Below, piece after piece: positions 7,337 to 15,188 of a stretch of DNA of 64,000 bases; position 1 is the stretch's first letter, and each line of letters opens with the position of its first letter. Below the pieces are notes generated by a model. It was not told the origin of the DNA. It saw only the letters and a list, made by a program, of their open reading frames with translations, and ran no database searches. This DNA is from Hyalangium versicolor (GTDB lineage: Bacteria > Myxococcota > Myxococcia > Myxococcales > Myxococcaceae). Position numbers and translations under genes: made by a program. Where the stretch lies: NCBI RefSeq assembly GCF_020103695.1, contig NZ_JAHXBF010000028.1, forward strand, positions 1 to 64,000. Reading direction: 5' to 3'.

Positions 7337-8434
7337 ATGGACAGCCTCGATCCTCTCCTCGTCTCGTTTCGTCGGTACCTCACCACCATCCGCCAACTGT
7401 CCCCACACACGGTAAGGAACTACCTGGTGGACCTCGGGCGCTTTGATGCGCATCTGCGCTCGCGGGGGAGGTCTCTCGCCGAAGCGACGTCCGACGAGGT
7501 CCTCGAGTACGTCGCGTCGATGGAGGTGGAGCTCGCTCCAACGAGCCGCGCGCGGCACGTCGCAAGCATCAAGTCCTTCTACCGCTACCTCGTGCGCGAG
7601 AGGGTGATCAGTTCGAGCCCCGCGAGAGCCGCCCGGGTGGTCGCGCCCAAAGTGAGGGAGCGCAGTGTGCCCCGCGTCCCCGAGGTAGCTCACATCCTCG
7701 AGCAGCCGGCGGCGGACACAGCGCTTGGGCTACGTGACAGGGCTATCCTCGAGCTGCTCTACAGCGGTGGGCTCCGCGTCTCGGAGGTGGCGGGATTGGA
7801 CATCGAGCATGTGGACCTGCGGGAGCGCATCGTCCGTGTGATGGGGAAGGGAAGCAAAGAGCGCCTCTGTCCCATCAACGCCGTGGCTGCGCGGGCGGTT
7901 GCTGCGTATCTCCAGCGTCGCGAGGAGCTTCGCTCGAAGCACAGGGCGGTGCACGCGACCGCGCTCATTGTGGGGGAGTGGGGGCGCCGCCTGACCGACC
8001 ACCAGATCCGGCTGATCGTGGTGGAACACTCGCGCGCGGCCGGAGCGGAGCTCACACCTCACACGTTGAGACATGCCTTCGCTACGCACCTGCTCCACAA
8101 CGGCGCGGACATCAAGTTCATCCAGGAACTGATGGGGCACGAGTCGCTGACGACGACCAGGCTGTACACCCACGTCACTCTGGACTACCTCCAGCAGGTC
8201 CACGCGAGGGCCCACCCTCGGGCGAGCCTGGAAGGACAGGCAACGGACTGCGCGGGGGCGGAGCGCACTCGTAGCACAGACGGCCGATGCGATGCCCGAT
8301 GCACACCCAGCGACTGCACCGCCCACAACGCCGCTTCGACCAGCACCCGCAAGGCGGATCCAGCTCGCACTTGTGCGACGGCGTCCAGCGACGCACCGGG
8401 GAGCTCACTGGACACCTCGGATCTTTCTTCTTGA
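7337..8434 (+). CDS. Tyrosine recombinase (XerC/D-like integrase)
   Basis: The 365-aa product carries an N-terminal SAM-like core-binding domain (about 1-95) and a phage-integrase catalytic domain (about 110-290). The catalytic set is visible: Arg147 in GGLRVSE, a Lys in GKGSKE (171/174), His242 and Arg245 in TPHTLRHA, His268 in MGHES and nucleophile Tyr277 in RLYTHV. It would join the element to its attachment site. About 75 residues after the catalytic domain are Ser/Thr/Ala-rich, low in complexity and not part of the family. This tail may have been gained by fusion with sequence at the element edge. The ribosome site is weak. Confidence 0.9.
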   Translation: MDSLDPLLVSFRRYLTTIRQLSPHTVRNYLVDLGRFDAHLRSRGRSLAEATSDEVLEYVASMEVELAPTSRARHVASIKSFYRYLVRERVISSSPARAARVVAPKVRERSVPRVPEVAHILEQPAADTALGLRDRAILELLYSGGLRVSEVAGLDIEHVDLRERIVRVMGKGSKERLCPINAVAARAVAAYLQRREELRSKHRAVHATALIVGEWGRRLTDHQIRLIVVEHSRAAGAELTPHTLRHAFATHLLHNGADIKFIQELMGHESLTTTRLYTHVTLDYLQQVHARAHPRASLEGQATDCAGAERTRSTDGRCDARCTPSDCTAHNAASTSTRKADPARTCATASSDAPGSSLDTSDLSS

Positions 8435-8445
8435 TGCGGGAAGCG

Positions 8446-8671
8446 GGCCGGATCTAGCGTCCCTCGCTACCGGCCTGTAAAAGGTCGGGTGACCCGGGGA
8501 GTGCAGACACACTCCACCGGGGCCCTAGGCACGTCAGGAGGTGAGACTCCTGCGGCTTTCTGATGGGTCCTCGCGGTGAGACGCGGGCAGCTCATCGGGT
8601 GACGGCGCCCGGACCCGGAACATTTGTAGGCTGCCCTGTCTGGGACAGCACGGTAGCGCCTCGTCCTGACG
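8446..8671 (+). ncRNA. Cluster of hairpins, possible structured RNA or recombination site
   Basis: The 386 bp between the integrase and the next gene hold no convincing ORF but many hairpins. They are: GGCCGG/CCGGCC with inner TAGCG/CGCTA (8446-8475); CCCGG-GGAGTG with loop CAGACA and one bulged A (8493-8521); CAGGAG-loop GTGAGA-CTCCTG (8535-8552); CTCGCG-loop GTGAGA-CGCGGG (8570-8587); and CTGTC/GACAG (8636-8648). CGTCAGGA (8532-8539) can also pair with TCCTGACG (8664-8671). Two hairpins share an identical 6-nt loop. This could be a non-coding RNA, or arm sites and a terminator for the integrase. It matches no RNA family I know. Confidence 0.4.
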
Positions 8672-8766
8672 GGACCTGGCGCGGTGGTGCGTGCCGTGGC
8701 GTCAGCCGAGTTGCTTCATGAAGAAGTACCCTCGCGCGCTCGGTCGAGCCAACGAAGATTTCTTAC

Positions 8767-8797
8767 GTCGACGGAGGTCGACATAACGGGTCATTAT
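8767..8797 (+). promoter_or_regulatory. Repeated GTCGAC palindrome and AT-rich patch upstream of oxygenase-like gene
   Basis: GTCGAC-GGAG-GTCGAC (8767-8782) is both a direct and an inverted repeat. It is followed by an unusually AT-rich patch, ATAACGGGTCATTAT (8783-8797), ending 24 nt before the next start codon. The pattern suits a promoter with an operator, but no known factor is implied. Confidence 0.25.
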
Positions 8798-8820
8798 CTG
8801 ACAGCCTGAGTGAAAGTTGC

Positions 8821-9627
8821 ATGCCCTCTTTTCCCTCAGAGTTCGCTGATCTTCTCACCCCGCGTGGCCTCCGGATTCTCAAAGGTCGAGACGCGGAAGC
8901 CTGTGGCGCACTGCTCCGAGTGCCCCCCCAGCGCTTCATCTCTCTCTCCGGAGTCGTGGATCCGAAGAAGGCCGCCGCATGCCGCAATGCGTTGGAGGAG
9001 GAACTCCGGGGCACGCTCACGGAGATGGATGATCCCATCCCTCCCGAGAGCCTGCTGGGCATGACGGAGAACTACTCGGAATTGCTGCCCAAGTCCGTCC
9101 GCGTGCGCACCGCGTTGCTCGGCAGTCGGCGCTCCCGCTCGTGGAGCGCGGCCGAGCGAGTGGGGCTGACTCGCATGCTGCGCTCGGAGAGCTTTGGCGC
9201 CTTCGCCGCCGCCGTGAGCGGACGCGCGCTGAAGAGGAACTGGGGCATCCAGGTGCTGTGCTACGGGCCCGGGGACTACACGGGCCCCCACAATGATCAC
9301 CACCCCGAGGATCTCGAAGCCCGGGACGGCTACGTGGACATGCACATCACCCTGGCCACGCCGGCCGTGGCGCACCAGTGGCTCGTCTACGCCAAGGGCG
9401 GCCACTTCACGGAGATCTCCAGCGTCAACACCGTGGGCGGGGTGACGGTGTACCGGCTGCCCTTCTGGCACTACACCACGCCGCTGGTGGCCCGGCCTGG
9501 CGCAGAAGAGGCCGCGCGACGCTGGGTGCTGCTCGGCACCTTCCTGGATGCGCCCCGAACGCATCGTCGGGGCACTGCCATCGAGCCGCCCACGTCGCAG
9601 GGGCCACAGTCCCGCAGCCAGGGCTGA
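8821..9627 (+). CDS. 2-oxoglutarate/Fe(II) oxygenase-like protein
   Basis: The 268-aa product has a central double-stranded beta-helix-like region, LCYGPGDYTGPHNDHHPED, whose H-x-D pair (HND) could bind iron as in prolyl-4-hydroxylase-type oxygenases. A downstream His in the WHYTTPLV region could be the third ligand. Substrate is unknown. The N-terminal 100 residues are helical and unassigned. The start is the first ATG after the AT-rich patch; its ribosome site is weak. It is the first ordinary chromosomal gene to the right of the mobile element. Confidence 0.6.
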   Translation: MPSFPSEFADLLTPRGLRILKGRDAEACGALLRVPPQRFISLSGVVDPKKAAACRNALEEELRGTLTEMDDPIPPESLLGMTENYSELLPKSVRVRTALLGSRRSRSWSAAERVGLTRMLRSESFGAFAAAVSGRALKRNWGIQVLCYGPGDYTGPHNDHHPEDLEARDGYVDMHITLATPAVAHQWLVYAKGGHFTEISSVNTVGGVTVYRLPFWHYTTPLVARPGAEEAARRWVLLGTFLDAPRTHRRGTAIEPPTSQGPQSRSQG

Positions 9628-9644
9628 ACACCGCGCAGCGGTTT

Positions 9645-9665
9645 CCCGTGGCCGCTCTCCACGGG
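9645..9665 (+). other. 7-bp hairpin upstream of aminopeptidase gene
   Basis: CCCGTGG and CCACGGG form a perfect 7-bp stem with a 7-nt loop, about 20 nt before the next ATG. There is no T tract. It may end the upstream transcript or affect translation of the downstream gene. Confidence 0.3.
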
Positions 9666-9685
9666 AGCGCTAGCCTGCGTCCCCC

Positions 9686-10996
9686 ATGAGCCCCATCGAC
9701 ATCGACACTGCGGCCAAGGACATTCTTGCCTACATCGACGCCTCGCCCACGCCCTACCATGCGGTCCGTGAGACGGCCCGACGCCTGAGCGAGCAGGGCT
9801 ATCGAGAGCTGGATGAGCGCGAGCCCTGGTCCCTGCAGCCCGGAGATCGGGTGTACGTCATCCGGAGCGACACGAGCATCGCCGCGTTCCGCCTGGGCAC
9901 GGCACCGGTGGATCGCGCGGGCTTCCGATTGGTGGGCTCCCACACGGACTCGCCGAACCTGCGCCTCAAGCCCAACGCCCCTTATGCCAAGCACGGGTAC
10001 CACCAGCTCGGCGTGGAGATCTATGGAGGCGTGCTGCTGAGCACGTGGCTGGATCGCGACCTGTCGCTCGCCGGGCGCGTGGTGGCGCTGGCCGGGGGGC
10101 GCCCCGTGTCGCACCTGGTGGATTTCCGTCGGCCCCTGCTGCGCGTGCCCAACCTGGCCATCCACCTCAACCGCACCGTCAACACGGACGGGCTCAAGCT
10201 CAACGCGCAGGATCACATGGTCCCCGTCCTGGGCCTGGAGAGCGCGGGCCCGGCCGAGCTGCGCTCCCTGCTCGTCCAGGAGCTGTCCCGCTCGGGTGTG
10301 CGCGCCGAGGCGGGAGACATTCTCGGCTATGATCTGGCCCTCTACGACACCCAGCCCTCATCGCGCTCGGGCGCTCATGGCGAGTTCCTCCACGCACCGC
10401 GCTTGGACAACCTGGCCAGTTGTTACTCGGCCCTGAGCGCGCTGCTGGCGGCGGACAAGGCGGGCGAGTCTACCTGGGGGGTCGTCCTGTATGATCACGA
10501 GGAGGTGGGCAGCCGCAGCTCCCAAGGCGCCGCCGGCACCTTCTTGAGGGATTGCTTGCAACGGCTGGTGCTGGGGCACTCGGATGGACGCGGGGATGCG
10601 TTCCACCGCGCCATCCGCCACTCGTACCTGGTCTCCGCGGACATGGCCCACGCCGTCCACCCCAACTACTCCTCGCTCCACGAGCCCCGCCACCAGCCCC
10701 TCATGGGCGGCGGCCCGGTCATCAAGTCCAACGTGAACCAGTCCTACGCCACGGATGGGGAGACGTGGGGGTACTTCGCGGCGCTGTGCCGAGAGGCTGG
10801 GGTGACGCCCCAGCACTTCGTCACCCGCACGGATCTGGGCTGCGGCAGCACCATTGGCCCCATCACCGCTGCGGAGCTGGGCATCCGCACGGTGGATGTG
10901 GGCAGCCCCATGCTCTCCATGCACTCCATCCGCGAGCTGGCCGCCGCCTCGGATGTGGTGTCCATGATCTCCGTCCTGCGCCGCTTCTTTACCTGA
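9686..10996 (+). CDS. M18 family aspartyl aminopeptidase
   Basis: The 436-aa protein has the usual length of family M18, dodecameric cytosolic zinc peptidases that remove N-terminal Asp/Glu. Metal-site motifs are visible: GSHTDSPNLRLKPN near residue 90, DHEEVGSRSS near 270, SADMAHAVHPN near 318 and a late SMHSIRE. It stands alone, with oxygenase-like and lipoprotein genes on either side, so it is probably a housekeeping peptide-turnover enzyme. The bacterial homologue is often called apeB/pepC-like, but I assign no symbol. Confidence 0.92.
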   Translation: MSPIDIDTAAKDILAYIDASPTPYHAVRETARRLSEQGYRELDEREPWSLQPGDRVYVIRSDTSIAAFRLGTAPVDRAGFRLVGSHTDSPNLRLKPNAPYAKHGYHQLGVEIYGGVLLSTWLDRDLSLAGRVVALAGGRPVSHLVDFRRPLLRVPNLAIHLNRTVNTDGLKLNAQDHMVPVLGLESAGPAELRSLLVQELSRSGVRAEAGDILGYDLALYDTQPSSRSGAHGEFLHAPRLDNLASCYSALSALLAADKAGESTWGVVLYDHEEVGSRSSQGAAGTFLRDCLQRLVLGHSDGRGDAFHRAIRHSYLVSADMAHAVHPNYSSLHEPRHQPLMGGGPVIKSNVNQSYATDGETWGYFAALCREAGVTPQHFVTRTDLGCGSTIGPITAAELGIRTVDVGSPMLSMHSIRELAAASDVVSMISVLRRFFT

Positions 10997-11113
10997 TCAC
11001 CTGATCCGGAGTGCGCGGCCGCCCGGGAGAAAGCGACATCCCACGTCGGGGGCAATACCTCTCGATATGGGATGCCCTTGGTTGACGTTAGGTGAATGGA
11101 TCGTCAACATGCC

Positions 11114-11129
11114 TGTCCGTTTTCGGACA
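11114..11129 (+). promoter_or_regulatory. TGTCCG-TTTT-CGGACA inverted repeat in leader of lipoprotein gene
   Basis: A perfect 6-bp inverted repeat with a TTTT loop lies 22 nt before the GTG start of the Cys-rich lipoprotein gene. It could be an operator or a leader hairpin. Confidence 0.3.
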
Positions 11130-11151
11130 AGTCTCCTGGGAGGGTGTCAGC

Positions 11152-11547
11152 GTGAGAGCTGTGGTTCTGACCGCGGGTCTGTTGGCTGTGATGGGCCTCG
11201 TCACCGGGTGTTCCAGCAAGTGTGAAGCTGTCTGTGGCAACGCCAACGCGTGCGATATCTCGGAGCGCGCGGTGGATGTCGACTGCCCTGAGTTCTGCGC
11301 GGATGTCGAAGACTTCAATGTCCGCGCGAAGGCAGCGGACCATGAGAGCTGCGACGCCCAGTTCCAAGCGCACCTGGATTGCTGGGACAAGAACTCTTCG
11401 AACATCTGCAATGCCGAGTACGAAGGGTGCGTCGAGTCCGGGCAGGCCTGGGTGGACTGCATGAAGCCTTATTGCGAGGCCGTGGCTGCAGACAAGGCGA
11501 CGGATCCCAACTGCTCGAAGGGCGTCCCCACCCTCTCGCCCTTCTAA
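11152..11547 (+). CDS. Cys-rich lipoprotein upstream of TonB-dependent receptor
   Basis: A GTG start at 11152 (GGGAGGG upstream) gives a 131-aa lipoprotein precursor: a basic N-terminus, a hydrophobic core and the lipobox LVTGC. The mature part carries about ten Cys residues in pairs (CEAVC, CDISE, CPEFC, CDAQF, CWDK, CNAEYEGC, CMKPYC), suggesting several disulfides in the periplasm or outer membrane. Cys-rich small lipoproteins of this type are common in myxobacteria, with unknown roles. The TonB-dependent receptor starts 24 nt downstream, so the two are probably co-transcribed. Confidence 0.75.
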   Translation: MRAVVLTAGLLAVMGLVTGCSSKCEAVCGNANACDISERAVDVDCPEFCADVEDFNVRAKAADHESCDAQFQAHLDCWDKNSSNICNAEYEGCVESGQAWVDCMKPYCEAVAADKATDPNCSKGVPTLSPF

Positions 11548-11571
11548 TCCTGTCGTCCCTGAGAGCCATCC

Positions 11572-14500
11572 ATGTCTCGAGTCCACACCAGCAAGGGGTC
11601 CAAGGTGTCGAAGCAGTCCACCCGCAAGAACACGGTTCTGGCATTGGCCGTCCTCGTCTCCGGGACCGGAGGCACGGCCGTGGCGCAGGAGGCGCCCGCC
11701 CCGGCTCCGGCCACGCAGGAAGCGGCACCTCCTGCCCCGGCGCCCGCTCCGCAGGCCCAGCCCCCAGCGGACGCCCCCGTCCAGCAGCCCATCGAGTCCA
11801 CGCAGCCCCAGGCTCCGGTCACCCCAAAGGCCCAGCCCGCGCCGAAGCCCGCCGCGAAGCCCGCGGCCGCGGAGCCGGTTCCCGAGGAGGAGTACGTCGA
11901 GGAGATCGTCGTCACCGGCTCGCGCATCCCGCGCAAGGAGCTGACCACCGCCGCTCCCGTCACCGTGCTCGATCGTCAGCAGATCGAGAAGACCGGTAAG
12001 ACGTCCATCGGTGAGATCCTCCAGAACCTCCCGGAGCAGTCCAACGCCATCAACACGCAGTACAACAACGGAGGTGACGGCTCCACGCGCGTGAACCTCC
12101 GCGGCCTGGGGGCGGAGCGCACGCTGGTGCTCCTCAACGGCCGGCGCCACGTGGCCGGCGGCACCGGCGCGGACGCCACGGTGGACCTGAACGCCATTCC
12201 CACCGCCGCCATCCAGCGCATCGAGATCCTCAAGGACGGTGGCTCGGCCGTGTACGGCTCGGACGCCATCTCGGGCGTGGTGAACATCATCACCCGCAAG
12301 GACTTCTCCGGCACCGAGCTGCGCGCCTTCTCCGGTATCTCCTCGCACGGGGACGGGGCGCTGTATGACTTGAGCCTGACGACGGGCCAGAGCACCGAGC
12401 GTGGCAGCGTCCTCTTCACCGCGGGCTACTACACCCAGAAGGACGTGTTCGCCGGCGATCGTGGCTTCAGCGAGTTCGCGCGGACCTATAACTGGCAGTC
12501 CCGGAAGGTCTCCACGTCGGGCAGCGTGTACATCCCGGAGGGCGCCTTCTTCATCTATGACCGCGTGAACGGCAACGCGACATGGAACGACCTGCTCAGC
12601 CGCTACCCGGACGATGACGCCTTCATCCGAGGCGCGGATGGCTACCGGCCGTTCGATCTCTCGGGCGTGCCGGAGGCGGGGGGTGATCTGTACAACTACC
12701 AGCCCATCAACTACCTGGTGACGCCGTCTCAGCGGGCCCACATGTACTCCACCGGTGGAGTGCGACTGGGCACCAACTCGCGGGCCTTCTTCGAGGCCTC
12801 GTACACCAACCGCCAGTCGTCCCAGCAGTTGGCGCCCGAGCCGCTCAGCACCGCGGGCGAGGGGCTGACCATCTCCTCCGCGAGCATCTACAACCCGTTC
12901 GGGGTGGATCTCACTCCAGACACCGTGGAGGTGCTGCGCCGCCTGACTGAGTTCGGCCCTCGCTACTTCCAGCAGGACATCACCACCTTCCGCATCGTCA
13001 CCGGGCTCGAGGGCAAGCTGGACGAGGACTTCGGTCCCCTGAAGGACTGGCACTGGGACGTGGCCTACAACTACGGCCGTACCCAGGGCATTGACACCAA
13101 GCAGGGCACGCTGCAGGTGAGCCGGCTGCAGGCCGCGCTCGGACCGAGCTTCATCGATCCGTCGACGGGCCTGGCCGTGTGCGGTACTCCGGAGGCGCCC
13201 ATCGGAGGCGGGTGCTCCCCGCTGAACCTGCTGGGCGGCCCCGGCACCATCTCTCGGGAGGCCGTGAACTACCTGAGCTTCCGAGGCACGGCTCGCGGCT
13301 TCACCCAGCAGACGTCCATTACCGCGAACCTGGGCGGCGAGCTGTTCAGGGTGAGCCCCACCGCGCGTCCCGCGGGGCTCGCGCTGGGCTACGAGCACCG
13401 CCGCGAGGGAGGCGCCAACATCCCGGACCCGATCACGAACGCGGGTGACACCACGGGCAACAAGGTTGCCTCCACGGAGGGTCGCTACTACGTGAACGAG
13501 GGCTACATGGAGCTCTCGGTCCCCGTGCTGGGCGAGACGAACTCCGAGACGGGCGAGCTGCGGGACGTGCTCGAAGTCAGCGGCGCCGCGCGCGCGTTCA
13601 ACTACAACACCTTCGGCTCGGACTTCACGTACAAGTTCGGTACCCGCGTGAGCGTCATCCCCGACTTTACCCTGCGCGCCACGTGGTCCACCGCGTTCCG
13701 CGCTCCGTCGGTGAACGAGCTCTTCCTGGGACAGACCGACAGCTTCGTGGGTGTGAAGGATCCGTGTGCCAGTGACGCTCGCACCGAGGGCTCGGCGTTG
13801 GATCAGGCCTGTGACGCACAGGGTGTGCCGGACGGGCTCTCGGATCCGCGCTTGCAGCAGAGGACGCTGCTGGGCGGAAACGCGAAGCTGAAGCCCGAGA
13901 CGGCGAAGATCCTCACGGTGGGCGTCGTCTTCGAGCCTCAGTTCCTGAAGGATGTCTCCGCCACGGTGGACTACTACAACATCGCCGTGGACGACTCGAT
14001 CACCGAGCTGGGCACGGACGTCATCCTGAACAACTGCTACCCGACCGCGAATGGTGTGACGCCGCAATACTGCGAGAAGGTTCACCGCAGCGCCAACGGG
14101 TTGATCAACTTCGTGGATGATCCGCTCACCAACGTGGGTGGTGACCGGACGGGAGGCATCGACATCTCGTTGCGCTACTCGCCGCAGACGCCGTTCGGGC
14201 GCGTGGGCCTGAGCGCGGACGCCACGTGGCTGCAGAAGTTCGACCGGACGCTGGCGAACGGCCGGGTGCTCAAGGCCAAGGGCAACTACGATCTCCAGGA
14301 AGTCCACACCGACTGGGTGGGCATGTTGGGGGCGAGCTGGGCCCGGGACGCGGCCAGCGCGGCCGTCAACATGCGCTTCGTCAACGGCTTCAAGGAGTGC
14401 CAGAACAACGACTGCCAGGAAGTGGATGGGGCCTCGGCTCCGATCTCCCGCACGGTGAAGGACTACTACACGTTCGACGCCAACGTGGGCTACGACTTCG

Positions 14501-14661
14501 AGACGAAGCTGGGCACCCTGGGGGCGCAGATCGGCGTGAACAACATCTTCGATGCGAAGCCGGCGGTTGTGTACAACGGCTTCCTCGCGTCCTCGGATGC
14601 TTCGACCTACGACTACATGGGCCGGTACTTCTACGCGCGGCTGTCCTACAACTACTACTAG
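11572..14661 (+). CDS. TonB-dependent outer-membrane receptor
   Basis: The 1029-aa protein has a signal peptide (cleavage probably after AVA near residue 38) and an Ala/Pro/Gln-rich periplasmic spacer (about 39-105). A TonB-box-like EEIVVTGSRIP and a plug domain follow (about 115-225, with VNLRGLGAERTLVLLNGRR and SDAISGVVNIITRKDF), then a 22-strand-type barrel ending in FYARLSYNYY. Such receptors bring large substrates across the outer membrane using TonB energy. The Pro-rich spacer is longer than usual. The substrate cannot be read from sequence; the Cys-rich lipoprotein upstream may be a partner. A strong terminator follows, separating it from the RiPP locus. Confidence 0.92.
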   Translation: MSRVHTSKGSKVSKQSTRKNTVLALAVLVSGTGGTAVAQEAPAPAPATQEAAPPAPAPAPQAQPPADAPVQQPIESTQPQAPVTPKAQPAPKPAAKPAAAEPVPEEEYVEEIVVTGSRIPRKELTTAAPVTVLDRQQIEKTGKTSIGEILQNLPEQSNAINTQYNNGGDGSTRVNLRGLGAERTLVLLNGRRHVAGGTGADATVDLNAIPTAAIQRIEILKDGGSAVYGSDAISGVVNIITRKDFSGTELRAFSGISSHGDGALYDLSLTTGQSTERGSVLFTAGYYTQKDVFAGDRGFSEFARTYNWQSRKVSTSGSVYIPEGAFFIYDRVNGNATWNDLLSRYPDDDAFIRGADGYRPFDLSGVPEAGGDLYNYQPINYLVTPSQRAHMYSTGGVRLGTNSRAFFEASYTNRQSSQQLAPEPLSTAGEGLTISSASIYNPFGVDLTPDTVEVLRRLTEFGPRYFQQDITTFRIVTGLEGKLDEDFGPLKDWHWDVAYNYGRTQGIDTKQGTLQVSRLQAALGPSFIDPSTGLAVCGTPEAPIGGGCSPLNLLGGPGTISREAVNYLSFRGTARGFTQQTSITANLGGELFRVSPTARPAGLALGYEHRREGGANIPDPITNAGDTTGNKVASTEGRYYVNEGYMELSVPVLGETNSETGELRDVLEVSGAARAFNYNTFGSDFTYKFGTRVSVIPDFTLRATWSTAFRAPSVNELFLGQTDSFVGVKDPCASDARTEGSALDQACDAQGVPDGLSDPRLQQRTLLGGNAKLKPETAKILTVGVVFEPQFLKDVSATVDYYNIAVDDSITELGTDVILNNCYPTANGVTPQYCEKVHRSANGLINFVDDPLTNVGGDRTGGIDISLRYSPQTPFGRVGLSADATWLQKFDRTLANGRVLKAKGNYDLQEVHTDWVGMLGASWARDAASAAVNMRFVNGFKECQNNDCQEVDGASAPISRTVKDYYTFDANVGYDFETKLGTLGAQIGVNNIFDAKPAVVYNGFLASSDASTYDYMGRYFYARLSYNYY

Positions 14662-14694
14662 GCGAGTCGGCGAGACACGTTGACGAAGTTCCGG

Positions 14695-14732
14695 GGGCCG
14701 TCACGGGCGAGCGTGACGGCCCTCGTCTTTTT
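14695..14732 (+). terminator. Rho-independent terminator after TonB-dependent receptor
   Basis: A perfect 10-bp stem GGGCCGTCAC/GTGACGGCCC with an 8-nt loop is followed by TCGTCTTTTT. It is the clearest intrinsic terminator in the window and ends the lipoprotein-receptor unit. Confidence 0.85.
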
Positions 14733-14883
14733 CGCAGGGGTGGCGCGCGGGCAGGCCTTGGTTCCGTGCCTCGAGAGGGGGGCGATCGGGGCGCGGTGCT
14801 GTATCGCGATCCATCCACTCTCGCGGTGCCTCCGTAGTCCCTCATGGCTCCATGGCGGAGCCACTGACACACGGAGGCGTCAC

Positions 14884-15081
14884 ATGAAGAAGAGCGAGCT
14901 GAAGGCAGAGGGGAAGCAGCCGGGACGTGTCCTCGGACGCGTGCTGGCCGAGGAGCTGGAGTGCGTGCGGGGTGGCTACCCCGGGCTGGTGGTTGCGCAG
15001 GCGACCGGTGGGCGGACCCGGGATCCTCATGGTCACCCGGATCTCACCGGCGGCAGTGCGGACCAGACCGATGGTGACTGA
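14884..15081 (+). CDS. Putative RiPP precursor peptide (graspetide type)
   Basis: This 65-aa peptide has GGAGG 9 nt before its ATG. Residues 1-31 look like a leader: charged, helical (GRVLGRVLAEELECVRGG) and ending in a Gly-Gly site. Residues 32-65 form a core with hydroxyl and acid side chains, TGGRTRDPHGHPDLTGG and SADQTDGD. Graspetide ligases join Thr/Ser/Lys side chains to Asp/Glu, and the core offers Thr41, 45, 55 and 62, Ser58 and Asp47, 53, 60, 63 and 65. The ATP-grasp gene follows by 107 nt. The core matches none of the classic microviridin or plesiocin motifs I know. Confidence 0.65.
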   Translation: MKKSELKAEGKQPGRVLGRVLAEELECVRGGYPGLVVAQATGGRTRDPHGHPDLTGGSADQTDGD

Positions 15082-15188
15082 GGGCCTGCGCCCTTGAGAG
15101 TCGTTGTTCCTCCTTGCAGACATCCGGCCGGAGAGCGCGCCCTCTCTCCGGCCGGGTGCCATCCCCACCGCTTGCACGAGCCCCTGCC

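Noticed and set aside
8446..8671. Retron msr-msd RNA
   Set aside because: Myxobacteria carry retrons, but no reverse transcriptase gene lies nearby.
8435..8820. Known structured RNAs (tmRNA, RNase P RNA, tRNA) at the integration edge
   Set aside because: None of the conserved sequences expected for these RNAs, such as a TTCGA arm or a CCA end, was found among the hairpins.
11104..14307. 1067-aa open frame on the minus strand
   Set aside because: It is antisense to the TonB-dependent receptor, is Arg/His/Leu-rich without motifs, and results from the high-GC codon pattern.
14680..14883. N-terminal extension of the precursor peptide
   Set aside because: The in-frame upstream sequence crosses the receptor's terminator and is Arg/Cys-rich; GGAGG directly before the ATG at 14884 marks the real start.
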